From Parietaria judaica (Eukaryota > Streptophyta > Magnoliopsida > Rosales > Urticaceae): a stretch of DNA of 64,000 nt. How positions within the stretch are numbered: position 1 is the stretch's first letter; the number at the start of each line of letters is the position of its first letter. Below the pieces are notes generated by a model that had not been told where the DNA came from, made no database searches, and worked only from the letters and a program-made list of their open reading frames with translations. The translations under genes and the position numbers were made by a program. The stretch is taken from the NCBI GenBank assembly GCA_954871525.1, contig OX940869.1:25820001-25884000 (forward strand). The letters run 5' to 3'. This document shows, in pieces, positions 44,253 to 55,906 of this stretch.

Positions 44253-44310
44253 TAGCGGCATCAGTACTCAATCAAAGCTCCTAGCGGCATCAGTACTCAA
44301 TCAAAGCTCC
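44253..44310. repeat. perfect 29-bp tandem duplication
   Basis: The unit tagcggcatcagtactcaat...gctcc occurs at 44253 and 44282 with no differences. Confidence 0.9.
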
Positions 44311-45140
44311 AGATGTCTATTTTATTTTTTAAAATTTTATTCATTTAAAATCCCGTCAGTACCAGAACAAAGAAAGAAAAGTACTTGATTTTTGTAAAAT
44401 TAGTACATGTTCAAGACTTTATAGCATTTTCGACAATCCTATGACTCCGAACACTATTGTATGGCATACATTGAAATTAAATCTTGAGTACTTATATAAT
44501 CGTTAATAAATTATTAAATATCTTAAAGGTTGTAATAGTGATAGCAAAAATTCCTTATGTGGGTAAACTCTATATTTAGTTACACCTTTTCTTAATATCG
44601 GAAACTTGTGTTATTAGTTTATGAATTTTTACTAATCAGAACAACTCTATATTGGATTGAGTAATCGAGTTAGCTAGGTTAATTAAATTCGGTTATGAAG
44701 TAAATAGATGTATCAGACGGTGGAGAGAGTGCGGGTGCATTGTAAGGCAGGTGTAGTGGAGTATAGGATAGAGAGATATATGGGTGAAGTGGAGCCCATG
44801 TTATCCTGAGGGAGAGGCTAAGGAGGAAGGGACTGTCTCTCTCGCCCAGAATCATCTCTCTCTTTTGATCACGGAAATCATCTCTCTCCCATTAACACTC
44901 GCTTTGATCTGCTCCAAAAAAATACTCGCTTTGTTTACAATGCTAAACCTTAATAAACACTCCCTCTTTATTAAACCAATATCTCCTAAAAGAAAAAGAA
45001 AAAATCAAACTATACGGAATGCGGAATCCGTTTTCCGATTTGAAAGTAAAGTTAAATGAAGTGATTAATCACTGTACGTTCTCAATTTGCCAAACATCAT
45101 CTTTCATTTTTTATTAATCACTGGGCTTAAACCATTTTAA
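44311..45140. other. AT-rich intergenic stretch, no gene recognised
   Basis: The plus-strand frame at 44784-45059 has no family features and no exon context. Nothing else seen. Confidence 0.5.
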
Positions 45141-46028
45141 CACATTGTTATGCGTATTTTTCGGAGTCTAAAAAAAGTAAGGCCCAAATTAAAAAAACAC
45201 CCTAGAAGTCCAAGACAAGTAAGGCCCACTAAATTGACTTTGACCCGCTCCGGAAAAGTCAACCCGAGCATGTCTAAAAAGTTAATTAGGCCCAATTGAA
45301 AAAGTCAACGACTCGACCCGGAAAGTCATCAAAAAAGTCAATGGCCCGACCCAAAAAGTAAACTGGAAAAGTCAACAAAAGTCAATGGCTCGACCCGGAA
45401 AGTCAACAAAATGTCAGAAGCCCGACCCAGAAAGTCAACCGAAAAAAGTCAACAAAAAGTCAATGGGCCAAAACGGAAAGTCAACTAAAAGTCAAAGGCC
45501 CGACCCTAAAAGTCGACTAGGAAAGTCAACAAAGTCAACAGTCCGACCCGGTAAAAGACGAGTATGATCCGTCTAAGAAATATGCCTTCGGGGGTCGCCG
45601 CGCGCCCCGAAGGCTAAAATTTATGCCTTCAGGGGTCGCCGCGCCCCTACAAGGCATGAATTCAAACTTCTCACCCTCTATAAATACAAGGGCACCCCCA
45701 CCACAATCGGCAAGCACTTCCGAAGCCAAAAAACCTCTGTTTCCCGTTTATTCATAATTTCCGACTCAAATACTTGACTAATGTTGAGCGTCGGAGAGTG
45801 CGACAGAGGACCCCCCCCCCCCCCCTGCTCCCCTTTAGATTTCACGTTTTATTACTCTTTTCTCAGGAACGGGAACAGAGGCGGGTAACAAAGGGAAGAT
45901 TTTCAGCCCATCAAGACCGAAGATCAAGCTTCAAGCCCGATTCTACCGCCAAGAGAACATTGGGCCCAGCCCAAAATCAAGATTTGGGCCGCATTCAAGT
46001 TAATTAATTTTTAGGCATTAACACACAT
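45141..46028 (+). mobile_element. family A solo LTR, 878 bp
   Basis: The LTR is 45146-46023 (TGTTATGCGTATTTTTC ... GGCATTAACA), flanked by a perfect 5-bp duplication cacat at 45141-45145 and 46024-46028. The U3 part (45230-45550) repeats aaagtcaac and gcccgacccgg phrases. A TATA box (ctataaatacaag) is at about 45678, and the leader gactaatgttgagcgtcgga near 45776. A run of about 15 C lies at 45811. Confidence 0.95.
45585..45655. repeat. GC-rich palindromic block upstream of LTR TATA box
   Basis: Two units of cttcrggggtcgccgcgc... with ccccgaaggc, separated by taaaatttatgc. Same position as 24920-25135 and 4740-4965 but different sequence. Confidence 0.75.
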
Positions 46029-46109
46029 GGTTAATAACAACACATTGCAGCAAAGTCCCAGCCTCCCAGGCTTCTTCCCTGCCAACCTTCTCCATAACTG
46101 GTGTCTTTC

Positions 46110-46552
46110 GTTGCTGTTACGGGTGTATTTTATAAAGGAAAAGTATTTAATTTATTTTTTTATTAAATAACTCAATTTCGGCCCGAAACGTCCTATGGAA
46201 GTCTGTTTTTATCAAACGAGAGGTCAACAAAATATAAAAATATTCAAAATAAATAAACACGCCCCCAGAACGAAAAAACAGCCTCGGTACGCCTTGCGCG
46301 TCGTTAAATGGCGCTCAGCGCTCCGTGGCACGTTTCCATGCGTGTGGGGCCTCCATGGGGCGTGTGAGCACTCGTGAAGCGCGCTGTGGCGCGCAAGGAC
46401 CCAAAATAATATTTTTATTGTCCGAGGGCCTCTAAATGTTATTTTTAATTGCACATGGACCCGGACCCTCATATAAATAGGAGTTTGATCTCATTCGAAC
46501 GATATTCTATTCAAATGCTCTCTATAGCTATAAAACTCCGGTTTCTCTCTCT

Positions 46553-46594
<42 letters not shown>

Positions 46595-47312
46595 TTTAAA
46601 TACCCGACTAACGTCAGAGAAGAGGAGCTAAAGAAGGTGCGGAGGAATCCCCGACTCCCCAGAGGAAGATCCGAATGTCGACCGATTCCCATCTCCGCTA
46701 TCAGCTCTCGGCTTGCCCGGACAAGCTTAGGTACGATTCCCTTAACACCCACTTTAAACTATGTGATGACTTAATCTGGATAAAACGGGTACGTAGGCAG
46801 CCTCGCTACATGCATGACGTGCGGCATCGTATATCATCACCCCCCAGCTCCCCTAGACATGGAAGACTCAAGATCCAAGCGTCGACCTGCCCTACAGAGT
46901 TTTCGGTTCTCAGTGGTTGCCGATCTATATCCCGAGTCCTGTCCTACAGCCTAGGCAGAGGTACAAGTACTTTGTGGTAACGGGTCCGACGCTTAGCGAA
47001 GGGTCCAATCTAGCCTGTTTCATAATCCGAACCCCGAGAGATCGTCGACCTACCCTATAGAGGTTCCGGTTCTTGGCGGTTGCCAATTCATATCTCGTGT
47101 CTAGTCTGATCGCCTAGGCGTAGGTACCGAGACTCTATGGTAACTGGTCGGAGGAACCGGTTGTGATTCGATGGTTAGCGGAGAGTTCGATCCGCCAGAC
47201 ATAAAAACCAAGTCTCTAGCCCAGGAAAGCTAACAGACGGTGATTGACCCGTCCCATTATCAAGACATGGGCCGCTACAATGTTTGATCCATTTTTAGGC
47301 ATCAACAATTGC
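46110..47312 (+). mobile_element. family A solo LTR, long form (1193 bp)
   Basis: The LTR is 46115-47307 (TGTTACGGGTGTATTTT ... GGCATCAACA). Flanks gttgc and attgc give a 5-bp duplication with one mismatch. A GC-rich block with gcgctcagcgct and gcgcgctgtggcgcgc lies at 46280-46400 upstream of the TATA box (catataaatagg, 46471). Downstream, two related segments (46880-46985 and 47040-47150) containing gacctRccctaYagag match the LTR at 1-677. Small frames such as the one at 46675 are LTR leader sequence. Confidence 0.85.
46555..46591. repeat. (TA)n microsatellite
   Basis: About 18 TA dinucleotides between the TATA box and the conserved leader of the LTR. Confidence 0.9.
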
Positions 47313-47631
47313 AACTGTGTGGGCTCGGGTTTTTCAGAGTAACTTTTGCTAGATATAGAAACTCAATTTTTAACATTGTACATCTATATGAATTTTCAAA
47401 CATAACAATATTAATCAAGTCTATACTTCATCTGTTGACTTTGCAGGTCAACAAAGTCTATCGTAAAAGGCATAATATATAGAAGCCTTACATAATGGCT
47501 ATTATTAACTTTTATTTCATGAAATGTCTTGATTGTCGATATGGAGTGGATTAACTGATCTTAAATAAACTAATCAATTACTCATCTTGAAAATTCCTCT
47601 ATTAAAGTCAGAGAGCACCAAGAAAATTTGG

Positions 47632-48684
47632 TAGTTGTTAATACATGAAAATAGATTAACGCCGAACCCGGCCTATGGTTCGAGCTCCGGGCCAGACCCA
47701 GTGGTTGCTTGGGTGGTAAATGTGGAGTCATCGGAGTTGACTAGGTCTTAAAGCTAATTCCATTTTCGTTGACTTCGGAGCTAAGTCGTCGTCCTTGACG
47801 AAGTGATCCGAATCAGCGAAGTCCTCTTGGCGAGAGGATATGGGTCGGTGAGGTCCTCTTGGCGAGGGGTTCCTGCAAAAAAGAAAATATGATGCCAGAC
47901 CTCGTCACTTTAGCAAGGTTTCCTACATACCCAAGTGAGATCAGGTCATCATGTAGTTTAGGGCTGGTTGATGGGTTTGCCAGTGGCCCTGAAAAGCGGT
48001 TTACGTCGAGTTCCCTTGTCGAGGGAGTATTCAAGTCCCTAGCGAGCAGAGAAGTCAAAATCCCGACGAAGGAAGGAAGATTTCCTGTCAAGCTGCGAGG
48101 TCGAGCTCCCAGCTAAGGAAAGGTCGAATCCCGTCGAGTTGGGGAATCTGACGAACTCGAAGGAGAGGGGATGGGAGATTTCGAATTCTATTTGGCTCTC
48201 TCTCTATGGGAGTTGTGAATGTGTGAAATAATGGACGTTTAAGCCATGTTTATAGAAAATAGATGGACTTCATTCATGGATTTGGGTCCATTTATGAATT
48301 AAATGAGTATCTAGCCCGTTTAATGCCGTAAAATGGCGCCAAATCCTAGGACAGGGGGAGTTCGGCCGGTTCCTTGCACACATTCTTGTGAGCTTGTGTA
48401 TCGGGAACGTATTTAATTCCCCAATAAGCTTGTTTTCTTTGTGTTACTTAATTAATTGAAGGTTTTTAATCTCATTGAAGACAATCAAGATGAATGTTGT
48501 CGGATGTGTCTTGGAATCTTTGTATTTGAGGCCGGGTTTACCAGGCCTTGCCCAGCGGGCTTTGAATTGGGCTTTTGGGCCTCGTATTAGGTCGAAGGAG
48601 CGTTGACTTGATCAACGGGCCTTGACTTTTGCTTTGAGGGCCCATATTTAAAATGATGGAAAAATCACGCATAATATCAGTAAT
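47632..48684 (-). mobile_element. family A solo LTR, opposite orientation (1043 bp)
   Basis: On the minus strand it starts at 48679 with TGATATTATGCGTGATTTTTCC, abbreviated here as TGATATTATGCGTG, and ends at 47637 with CATGTATTAACA. Flanks gtagt and gtaat form a 5-bp duplication with one mismatch. A possible TATA box (minus tctataaacatgg) lies near 48250. The interior is more diverged from the other copies, so family membership rests on the ends, size and duplication. Confidence 0.65.
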
Positions 48685-49051
48685 CGGAGTAGGGAAACAT
48701 CACTCAATAGACCCCAAAGCACAACTAATTCCCTCACTAAACCCCAAGTTTTCATAATTCTCAAAATGATCTTTTATAGGTCAAGTTTTCCCCTACTCTT
48801 AACCCATCATTTTAAGTGTCCAAATTTCAGGACATTAATTGTCTAAATGACATGATATTAGTGTTCAAATTTTAGGACATAAATTGTTCAAATTTTAGGA
48901 CATAAATTGTCCAAAATAAGTGACTAAATTTCAGAGGTAAATTTGACATAAATTTTCTTAAAAGTATATTTTGAGAATTATGAAAACGTAGGGTTTAGTG
49001 CGGGAATTAGTAGTGTTTTGGGGTTTATTGAGTGAAGTTTCCCTTTGGAGT
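48684..49051. mobile_element. MITE with 76-bp inverted ends (354 bp)
   Basis: The body is 48691-49044. The left end agggaaacatcactcaatag and the inverted right end agggaaacttcactcaataa continue to match over about 76 bp (to tcataattctcaaaat). Flanks tcggagt and ttggagt suggest a 7-bp duplication with one mismatch. The core repeats caaattttaggacataaatt. It starts 12 bp from the solo LTR. Superfamily uncertain. Confidence 0.8.
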
Positions 49052-51440
49052 ATGGTCCTTTTTTTTTAGTACGTTCCCACTATTAATTAGTTGAAGAGTA
49101 ATAAAAATGAACATGGATAAGGGAAAAATTCATTAGCTAGTAATAAATATTGAGAAATAAAAAATTTGGAGTGAATGTTCAAAAAATTAAAACTACTACC
49201 GTTTTCTTGCAAATATATTCTTGAACTTTACATAAAATTAAGACAACCTTAAATGTAAAGACGGAACCGGGATTCAAAAAGAGTCCCTGGCTCATTTATA
49301 TTTTTATTGAGCTTACGTACTAAAATTTTAAAATTGAAATACAAACTTAAATATTGTAAAAAAGAACTTGATTCAAGATTTATCGTCGACTTAGCGAATT
49401 TCAAAATAAACAATTAATTCAATATATATTACAACATATTTAAAGACAAAAATTAAATATCCAAAAAATAAATAAACAGAGTAGTCGATGAATGCACAAG
49501 TTTAAACATAAATCGTCTATCCACCTCCACCGATATATAAACAAAGAGTACAATAGAACTTACTATATAATTGGAAATATATACAGGTGTATACACAAGT
49601 CTTAATAATTGTCTATAATAGTTGTCCGAAACGAGAGAGTAGAGAGAGGGTTGGCTGGGTGGGTTAGTTGGGTTAGGGTGATATATAGTGATGTATTACT
49701 ACTCAAACTGTCCCATGTACGCTGTATTGGCGACGCCATACACGTCCAGCCACGAACATGGATGCCACGTTCCCGTCCAGTCGAGGACGCTTTGAAACGT
49801 GTTGGACGAGAGTATGTGAAGAAGTCACGCGTTGTTGTTAGTATAATATACTCTCTCTATTATGGCGATATGAAGATTAGAAAACAAAACTCTGTTTTTG
49901 AGGGAGAGAAGAAAACGAACCTTAGTTGCAGAGCGTCAATGTCGGTTAGCTTCTCGGAAAGAGGAAAGACGAGCGAAAGCCAAGGCGTATAGCACACTTT
50001 CCTTAAAGCGGATTCGGCCTCTCAGGTAGTGCTGAGATTGTCGGCCATCTCCTTCCTAGGATACAATGGCAAACCGAAGCTTTTAGCACGATCGAAGACT
50101 CTGGCGAACCGAACCGTAAGTTCTCTATTACCCACAAAGTTTCTAAGACCCTAGAAATTTTGAACTGCAAACCAAGGGAAGCGATTCGAAAGAAAAATTT
50201 CTGGAAAACATTTCTGTGCTTTTGTGAGTTTTTGGTGTGTCGAAACTAACCAAGCTCGCTGTCGGGCGATTTGAGGATCCAAAATGATCAACACAATCAA
50301 ACCATTTAGCCATCTTCAATGTCATCTTCAATGCCATTTTTGAACGTTTGAGCATTAAAGCTCTATGAACATATTTATAAGCTTGTAAATGCTCTGAAAA
50401 TATTTTGATGTAATTAAATGTGTAATAACACTTTGAACGTTTCTATGATTTGTGTAAATGAGCATGTTTAGGTTCGGCCTCAATGGGAAAATAAAACGGA
50501 GCACCTAAGAACTTATGTTTTTTCTTCAGACCAAATTTCATTTACCCTAAGCTTATTTCCAACAGTTGCGTCCATGTACTTGACGCAGGCTATTCTTTAG
50601 TTGGGGAGAACTAGGAGAGAAGATAAGAGAATTTTAATATATTGTAGCTAAAGTACTTTATTTTATTTTTTTAAAATTAACATATTTATAATATTTGAAT
50701 ATAATAGATTAGCAAATAAAATATATTAATAATTAGTATTTAATATTTAAAAAATGCAGAAAAAACTATGTTTTAATAGTTTTGATAAATTACAGCAAAA
50801 GTAAAAATGTTTGAAATTCGGATAGAAAATGGTTTGGATAACGAAACTTAAAAAAATGTTGAATAAAAAGTGAGTAAAAAGAAAAATAGTAAAATTGGTA
50901 TTAATGCCACACTAAATCCACCCAGTTTCACCCACTAACCCCTCCATCATTGCAATGTGTCCTTGTTGGGCACAATGTAGTTCCGCCTTTACTTAAATGA
51001 GATTATATTCTTCTCCGATATTCTCTCAAGAAGCTACAACATTTCTTTATCTCTCGTTGTGAGGGACCCCACTCGTATTATTTTCCCTGTTTGTTTCCCT
51101 TTTTTTTTTCTTCGCCAGAGGGGACCATTGTGGTGCTTAGCTTTCACCGAGGTTCGTGTCCCTCAACTTTTCGCTGACGTCCTCTCAAATAACCAACCCG
51201 CAGATCTCTTGTATTAAGCGCCATTGCAAGCAGTCCAAAACCTATTCCTCTTTTTATAGAAGACAGGTTTGAATCCATAGATCTCTTATATAATGCGCAT
51301 TTTGTTGAGATCTATAGGCACGGTGATTTGCACCACCAAAGTCAGGGTTGTTAACAATGAAGTCAGTGCTGCTAACATCGAACTTAGGGGTTTTGATCCC
51401 ATAAGTTGGTGTTAATACTAAAACAAATAGTGGTTTAGAC
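49052..51440. other. intergenic stretch, no gene recognised
   Basis: Frames at 49609-49992 (plus) and 50143-50355 (minus) show no known family or exon context. The patch at 49990-50130 is less AT-rich and could be an untranslated leader, but nothing supports a gene. Confidence 0.5.
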
Positions 51441-51960
51441 AACTAATTTTTTGTGTTGTTTAAATTTTACTCAGCGAAAAATTACCGTTGCAATATGAGT
51501 CGTTGCGCAATCTTGCACAACGAAAATTAATTCCGTTGTGTAAGATAGAAACTACAACACAATTTTGTTGTTGTTTAAAAAACACTCGCCGCGGCTAAAT
51601 GTCTTTAAACATAGAAGATTTTACGATGTTCGATGTATTGATATCCATGTTGGGCTGCGGTTTAACTGTCCGCGGTGAACAATTCCGGTAAAAAAAATAC
51701 CTTTCTTATTTCCCGCGGCCATTAACTGTCCGTCATTGCGATATTCAAAATGACAGCTGCAACGAGTTGTATTGTCGCCGCGGTCATAGGTTGATGATGC
51801 AAATTTTAATTTTTGGAAAGGGTGCGGCAATACATAAATCGGCCGCAATGTCTTAGGCAATTCTAGCTGCGGCTCATTGTTATCGGCCGCGGCTCCGTGT
51901 TAAATAATTTTTTCGATATTTCAAATTTGTTGCGGTTGAAAATTTAAGCTTCGTCTATTT
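51441..51960. mobile_element. CACTA-type subterminal region (relic)
   Basis: Repeated ccgcggc/gccgcgg motifs (cgccgcggctaaatg, tcgccgcggtc, tcggccgcggctcc) and cacaacgaaaatta with its inverse resemble the subterminal parts of the CACTA element at 55910-59448. It may be the 3' end of the decayed element whose coding relic lies at 52979-55880. No CACTA terminus was found. Confidence 0.45.
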
Positions 51961-52978
51961 TCTTAACTTTAAGCTGGGCCTTGTGTTTTGTGTTGATGTA
52001 TGTTTATGTTATTATATGACTAAACTATATGTTACATAGTGACAATTAAATTAATTTAATGCTAAAATGGGGTGTTAGATTGATATTCAATATAACCCAA
52101 AATTCACAACAATTGATCAATGAAGTGACTAAATTATGTGGCACATAGCACATAATGAAGTGACTAAATTAATCGAATTTCCATTGCCATTCGAATTGAT
52201 CAATCGACGAAGGTTAAATCACTTAGCTATATATTCGATTAGGGCATCACAAAAGCCTAATAACCCGAATATCACACTATCCAACGAAAATTCCCATGAG
52301 GCTATCATCCAACTCCCGGAAAGTCAAACCATGACATAAGGGTTCCACAAGTCGACCCAGTCTACTCCGGAACCCATCCACTACTACAGATTCAAACTCT
52401 CCAACGGCTACAAAGCCCAATTTCCCAGTGGCGATTAAGGGATATATTCTCCCAACCATGTGTCAACCTGGGAGGATATTCTCGAGCCCACTATATTTAG
52501 AGGAAGTAGTCAACTACTGCATTGGGAGGAACCTTTCTAAAATTTTCATGCGTCGAATTATATATATTTATATATATTTCCGTTAGAGAATATCTATAAG
52601 ACACGAGGTCGGGATTCATACGACAATACACGGGCATATAAATCAACAGGACTATTGAAAGTTTGGGACGATTGAAGTGGGAATCCACGTAAAATTTTTG
52701 CACCTCAGCCGGTAATGCTATTTCGCCTATTCAATTTCAATTTTGCTTAGGTGAATTTTCAATTTCTTCAAACGTTATAGCTTTTTATATTTGCAGCATA
52801 TTTGAGTTATGCGTAGGCCCTTTTTTACAGATTTCCATAATTAAAGACCAAATTAATATGCACCAATTGAAATAATAACCTTCAAATTGAATTTCAACCA
52901 AATAAGCATCAATACAAGAATCTACTGTGCATAACAAACATTTAACAAATCTATAATTACATCCGAAGCTAAAATTAA
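51961..52978. other. AT-rich stretch inside the presumed CACTA relic
   Basis: No supported gene. Short frames on both strands lack family features. Confidence 0.4.
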
Positions 52979-55880
52979 AAATCAATAATTGCCTCTAATC
53001 TAACCTCATCAATTTCGGCTTGCGAATACATTTCCTTCTTTTCCAGAAGCCACACGCGGCTGTGCGCAATGATATCGCGCATGTGGCGCATAGCGTAATA
53101 ATTGCACTCAAAACCTCCCGGTTGCTTTAGAGAATCTCGCTCGTTATAAAACATTGTTTTTGAGCCATCACTCATTTGTATATTTGTGTGTTCAAGCTTG
53201 AAGTCTTGGAGAGCCCCACAATATTACACATACAACATACACTAACATAATCTGGACAATTAACATTTATTAATTGTTAGAACTATCAAAAATAATAATG
53301 AAAACATGTAATGCTTTAGAGAATCTCGCGCATTATAAAACATTATTTTTGAGCAATCGCTCATTTGTATATTTGTGTGTTCAAGCTTGAAGTCTTGGAG
53401 GGCCCCACAATATTACACATACAATATACACTAACATAATTTGGACAATTAACATTTATTAATTGACAGAACTATCCAAAAAAATAATGAAAACATGTAA
53501 GGATCGATCGCAACGAGTATCCAATGATTATCTCCAAGTGTGTTGTTCGCTGGCTTGCTCTCCTAAATTTCTTGATGTTATGAAGCCAAAAGGTTCTATA
53601 AAACCTATTTTTATGTTCCTATCATCCATGTTCTTATTCATTTTCAGCCAATTACAAATGATAAATAAGGAGTGTGCAAAAATGACATATTAGAATATCT
53701 TACAAATTAATTAAGTAAATAAATAATAATTAAGATATTGTAAAATAAACGTTACCTCATGCAAAATCGATATCCATGCTGCGCCGATTTCATTACAGCT
53801 TATCATATCGTTCATCCGAAAAATCAATCGGGTAAGTTTTCCAATCAGTACCTCCATCATTCTGGATCTTTATGTTGAGTACGTTCTTGGTATTCCACAT
53901 CTTTGAATTGACGTACTTGGCAAGCCACTTATACATAGGCAAAATGCCTTCCAACGAAATATGTTATTCTGCTATCATGGTAGACATGCTTGCATCATTT
54001 TCTTTTGATATTTGTCATGATCAGGCCCATGACTACATTTAATTAAAACCATTTACAGCCAATCTCCTTGGCCAAGAAAGAAAATTATTGAGGGGGTCTC
54101 CAACTATGTCGATCCCGAATGGCGGAATTGGCATTGGAGATGTCGTCGAGGAGACCTCAGTAATGCATACCCGTACATTTTTTGTGCGTATTTCCACACA
54201 ATGAACTCTCTCCGTCGGCAGACAATTCACCTTCAGTGGACCTACTGCAACTTCGATCTTTTTCTTTTACCATCTAGTTAGTCCAGCGAAGACTGTTGTG
54301 TTTAACATAAATGGATTTGCTCGCAAATTTTATTTTTTCGCATAGTCGTTACTTCTTGCAGATTCTTCACTTTCCACATCATCTTCACTTCCCACATCAT
54401 ATTCACTTCCCGAAGCTTTATAATCTCGATCGCTTGATGCTTCTTCTTCACTTTTCACAACTTCTTCACTTTCCACATCTGGATCATTTCCCGCAGCTTC
54501 TTCACATCCATAAATTCTTCACTTCCCACACCTTCGTGCCCTTCGTTGACACGGTCTCCCGCATTATAATCAAAATAATCGCTAGCAGAGCCACGAACAT
54601 CCCCATTATCATCATCACTATCCAAATCCACCGTAAATCCATCTCGTTGAATAAGCACTTGCGTCAATTTAAGTATATGCCATTCTAATTTGTCAATTCT
54701 GCTTGAAACGCTTAAAGTAACTAGACTGCCGAAATAATTAGAGCGTGAGATATACTTAGATTGTTCCCTAAGCCGACCACTATGCTCTTTGGCTCCTAAT
54801 ACGACCACTATGCTTTTTGGTACCCACTGATCTTCACAGGATGCCATCGGCGCCATCAGCTTCCCACACACCATCATTTTCTTATCGGGCTAAATTTTCC
54901 TGAGAAATTTTTAAAAAAGGTTAGTAAGTGAAAACAACTACATAAAATATTATTCCAATCATGCATAAGGTTCGATACTCTTACCATTTTCTCAAAGACA
55001 CTTTGTAAATATTCATCTTTTAACGAGCCGTCTAGATTTTTTCACGTCATTATGTAAAGCAGTGACCTGCCATGCCACGTTCTATGTTTTTTTGTGCTAA
55101 CAATAAAGAAGCGAAAATTTGATTAAAAGCAAAATAATTTAAGTAAAGTACTAGATCTTATATTAACATGAAACATATGTATTGAATAATAAAAAGAAAT
55201 ATCTTACATATGCTTGATCATAAACTCGGTATCCGTTCCGTTCAGCTCTAGAGTTATACTTTTTTTTTTGAAGTTCCGTACCTTTTTTTAGATTTTTCTT
55301 CGAATTCTTCGCTTCGTCTGTACTCTATAAACTTCTTCCAATGAACGTCAGAGACACTAGCGTAGTATTTTAATACCGCCTCTGGCAGATCCAAAACATT
55401 TATATGTCTTTGCTATTGATATATGGACGAACAAATGTGGCATACATATCGTACCGAAAGAGCCTAGCTGCTTCGCCGACTCTTTTTTAGACACAATTGC
55501 TTAGATCCCTTTGGAACATTAAATCGTACTCCGATATCTAGCCATATTCTCTCTTTTAGTTGGCCATTCTCTTTAGACCTCTAATCCTTAATAGAAATGG
55601 GAACATGTTCCCTAGCGACTACGCCGTATAGCTACTTAATTGATAACCCTCTATTCCCGAAGGTTAACCTTTCTTGTCGAAGTCAACACTAATTTTTTTA
55701 CTTGTGCTTCTAACCTTATTAAATACCTTCATCACAATTTCTTTTCGTTTCCCGCCATCTTCCAGTGAGATCCTTTTTCTAGGTCGTTTATTTGAGGAGG
55801 AACATCTCGTGCCGTATTTGTGAGTCTCATCATTCGTTGTCGTGTTCAGATGTTATTTAATTGTGTTGACCACGATTAGA
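52979..55880 (-). pseudogene. CACTA-encoded ORF relic: Transposase_24, DUF8039-like, Ulp1-like parts
   Basis: Minus-strand pieces in order from 55400 down. First LPEAVLKYYASVSDVHWKKF and YRRSEEFEEKSKK (Transposase_24-like). Then, in the frame at 54877-54455, VVLGAKEHSGRLREQSKY and an acidic DLDSDDDNGD stretch. Next, at 54230-54039, VRVCITEVSSTTSPMPIPPFG and FLSWPRRLA (DUF8039-like). Near 53900-53790 comes LAKYVNSKMWNT. The last piece, at 53175-52975, has the Ulp1-type catalytic Cys block PGGFECNYYAMRHMRDII and YSQAEIDEVR. The order matches proteins coded by plant En/Spm elements. Many frameshifts and stops separate the pieces. Domain names are from memory of motif patterns. Confidence 0.65.
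53124..53502. repeat. 189-bp tandem duplication in the Ulp1-like region
   Basis: Two copies at 53124-53312 and 53313-53502 share gctttagagaatctcgc, tcaagcttgaagtcttggag and aataatgaaaacatgtaa with about 5% differences. It duplicates the 5' part of the Ulp1-like piece. Confidence 0.9.
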
Positions 55881-55906
55881 CCCTCATTCATTTAAAACCG
55901 ATATAT

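Noticed and set aside
49609..49992. 127-codon plus-strand frame
   Set aside because: No family resemblance, no exon signals, poor coding character.
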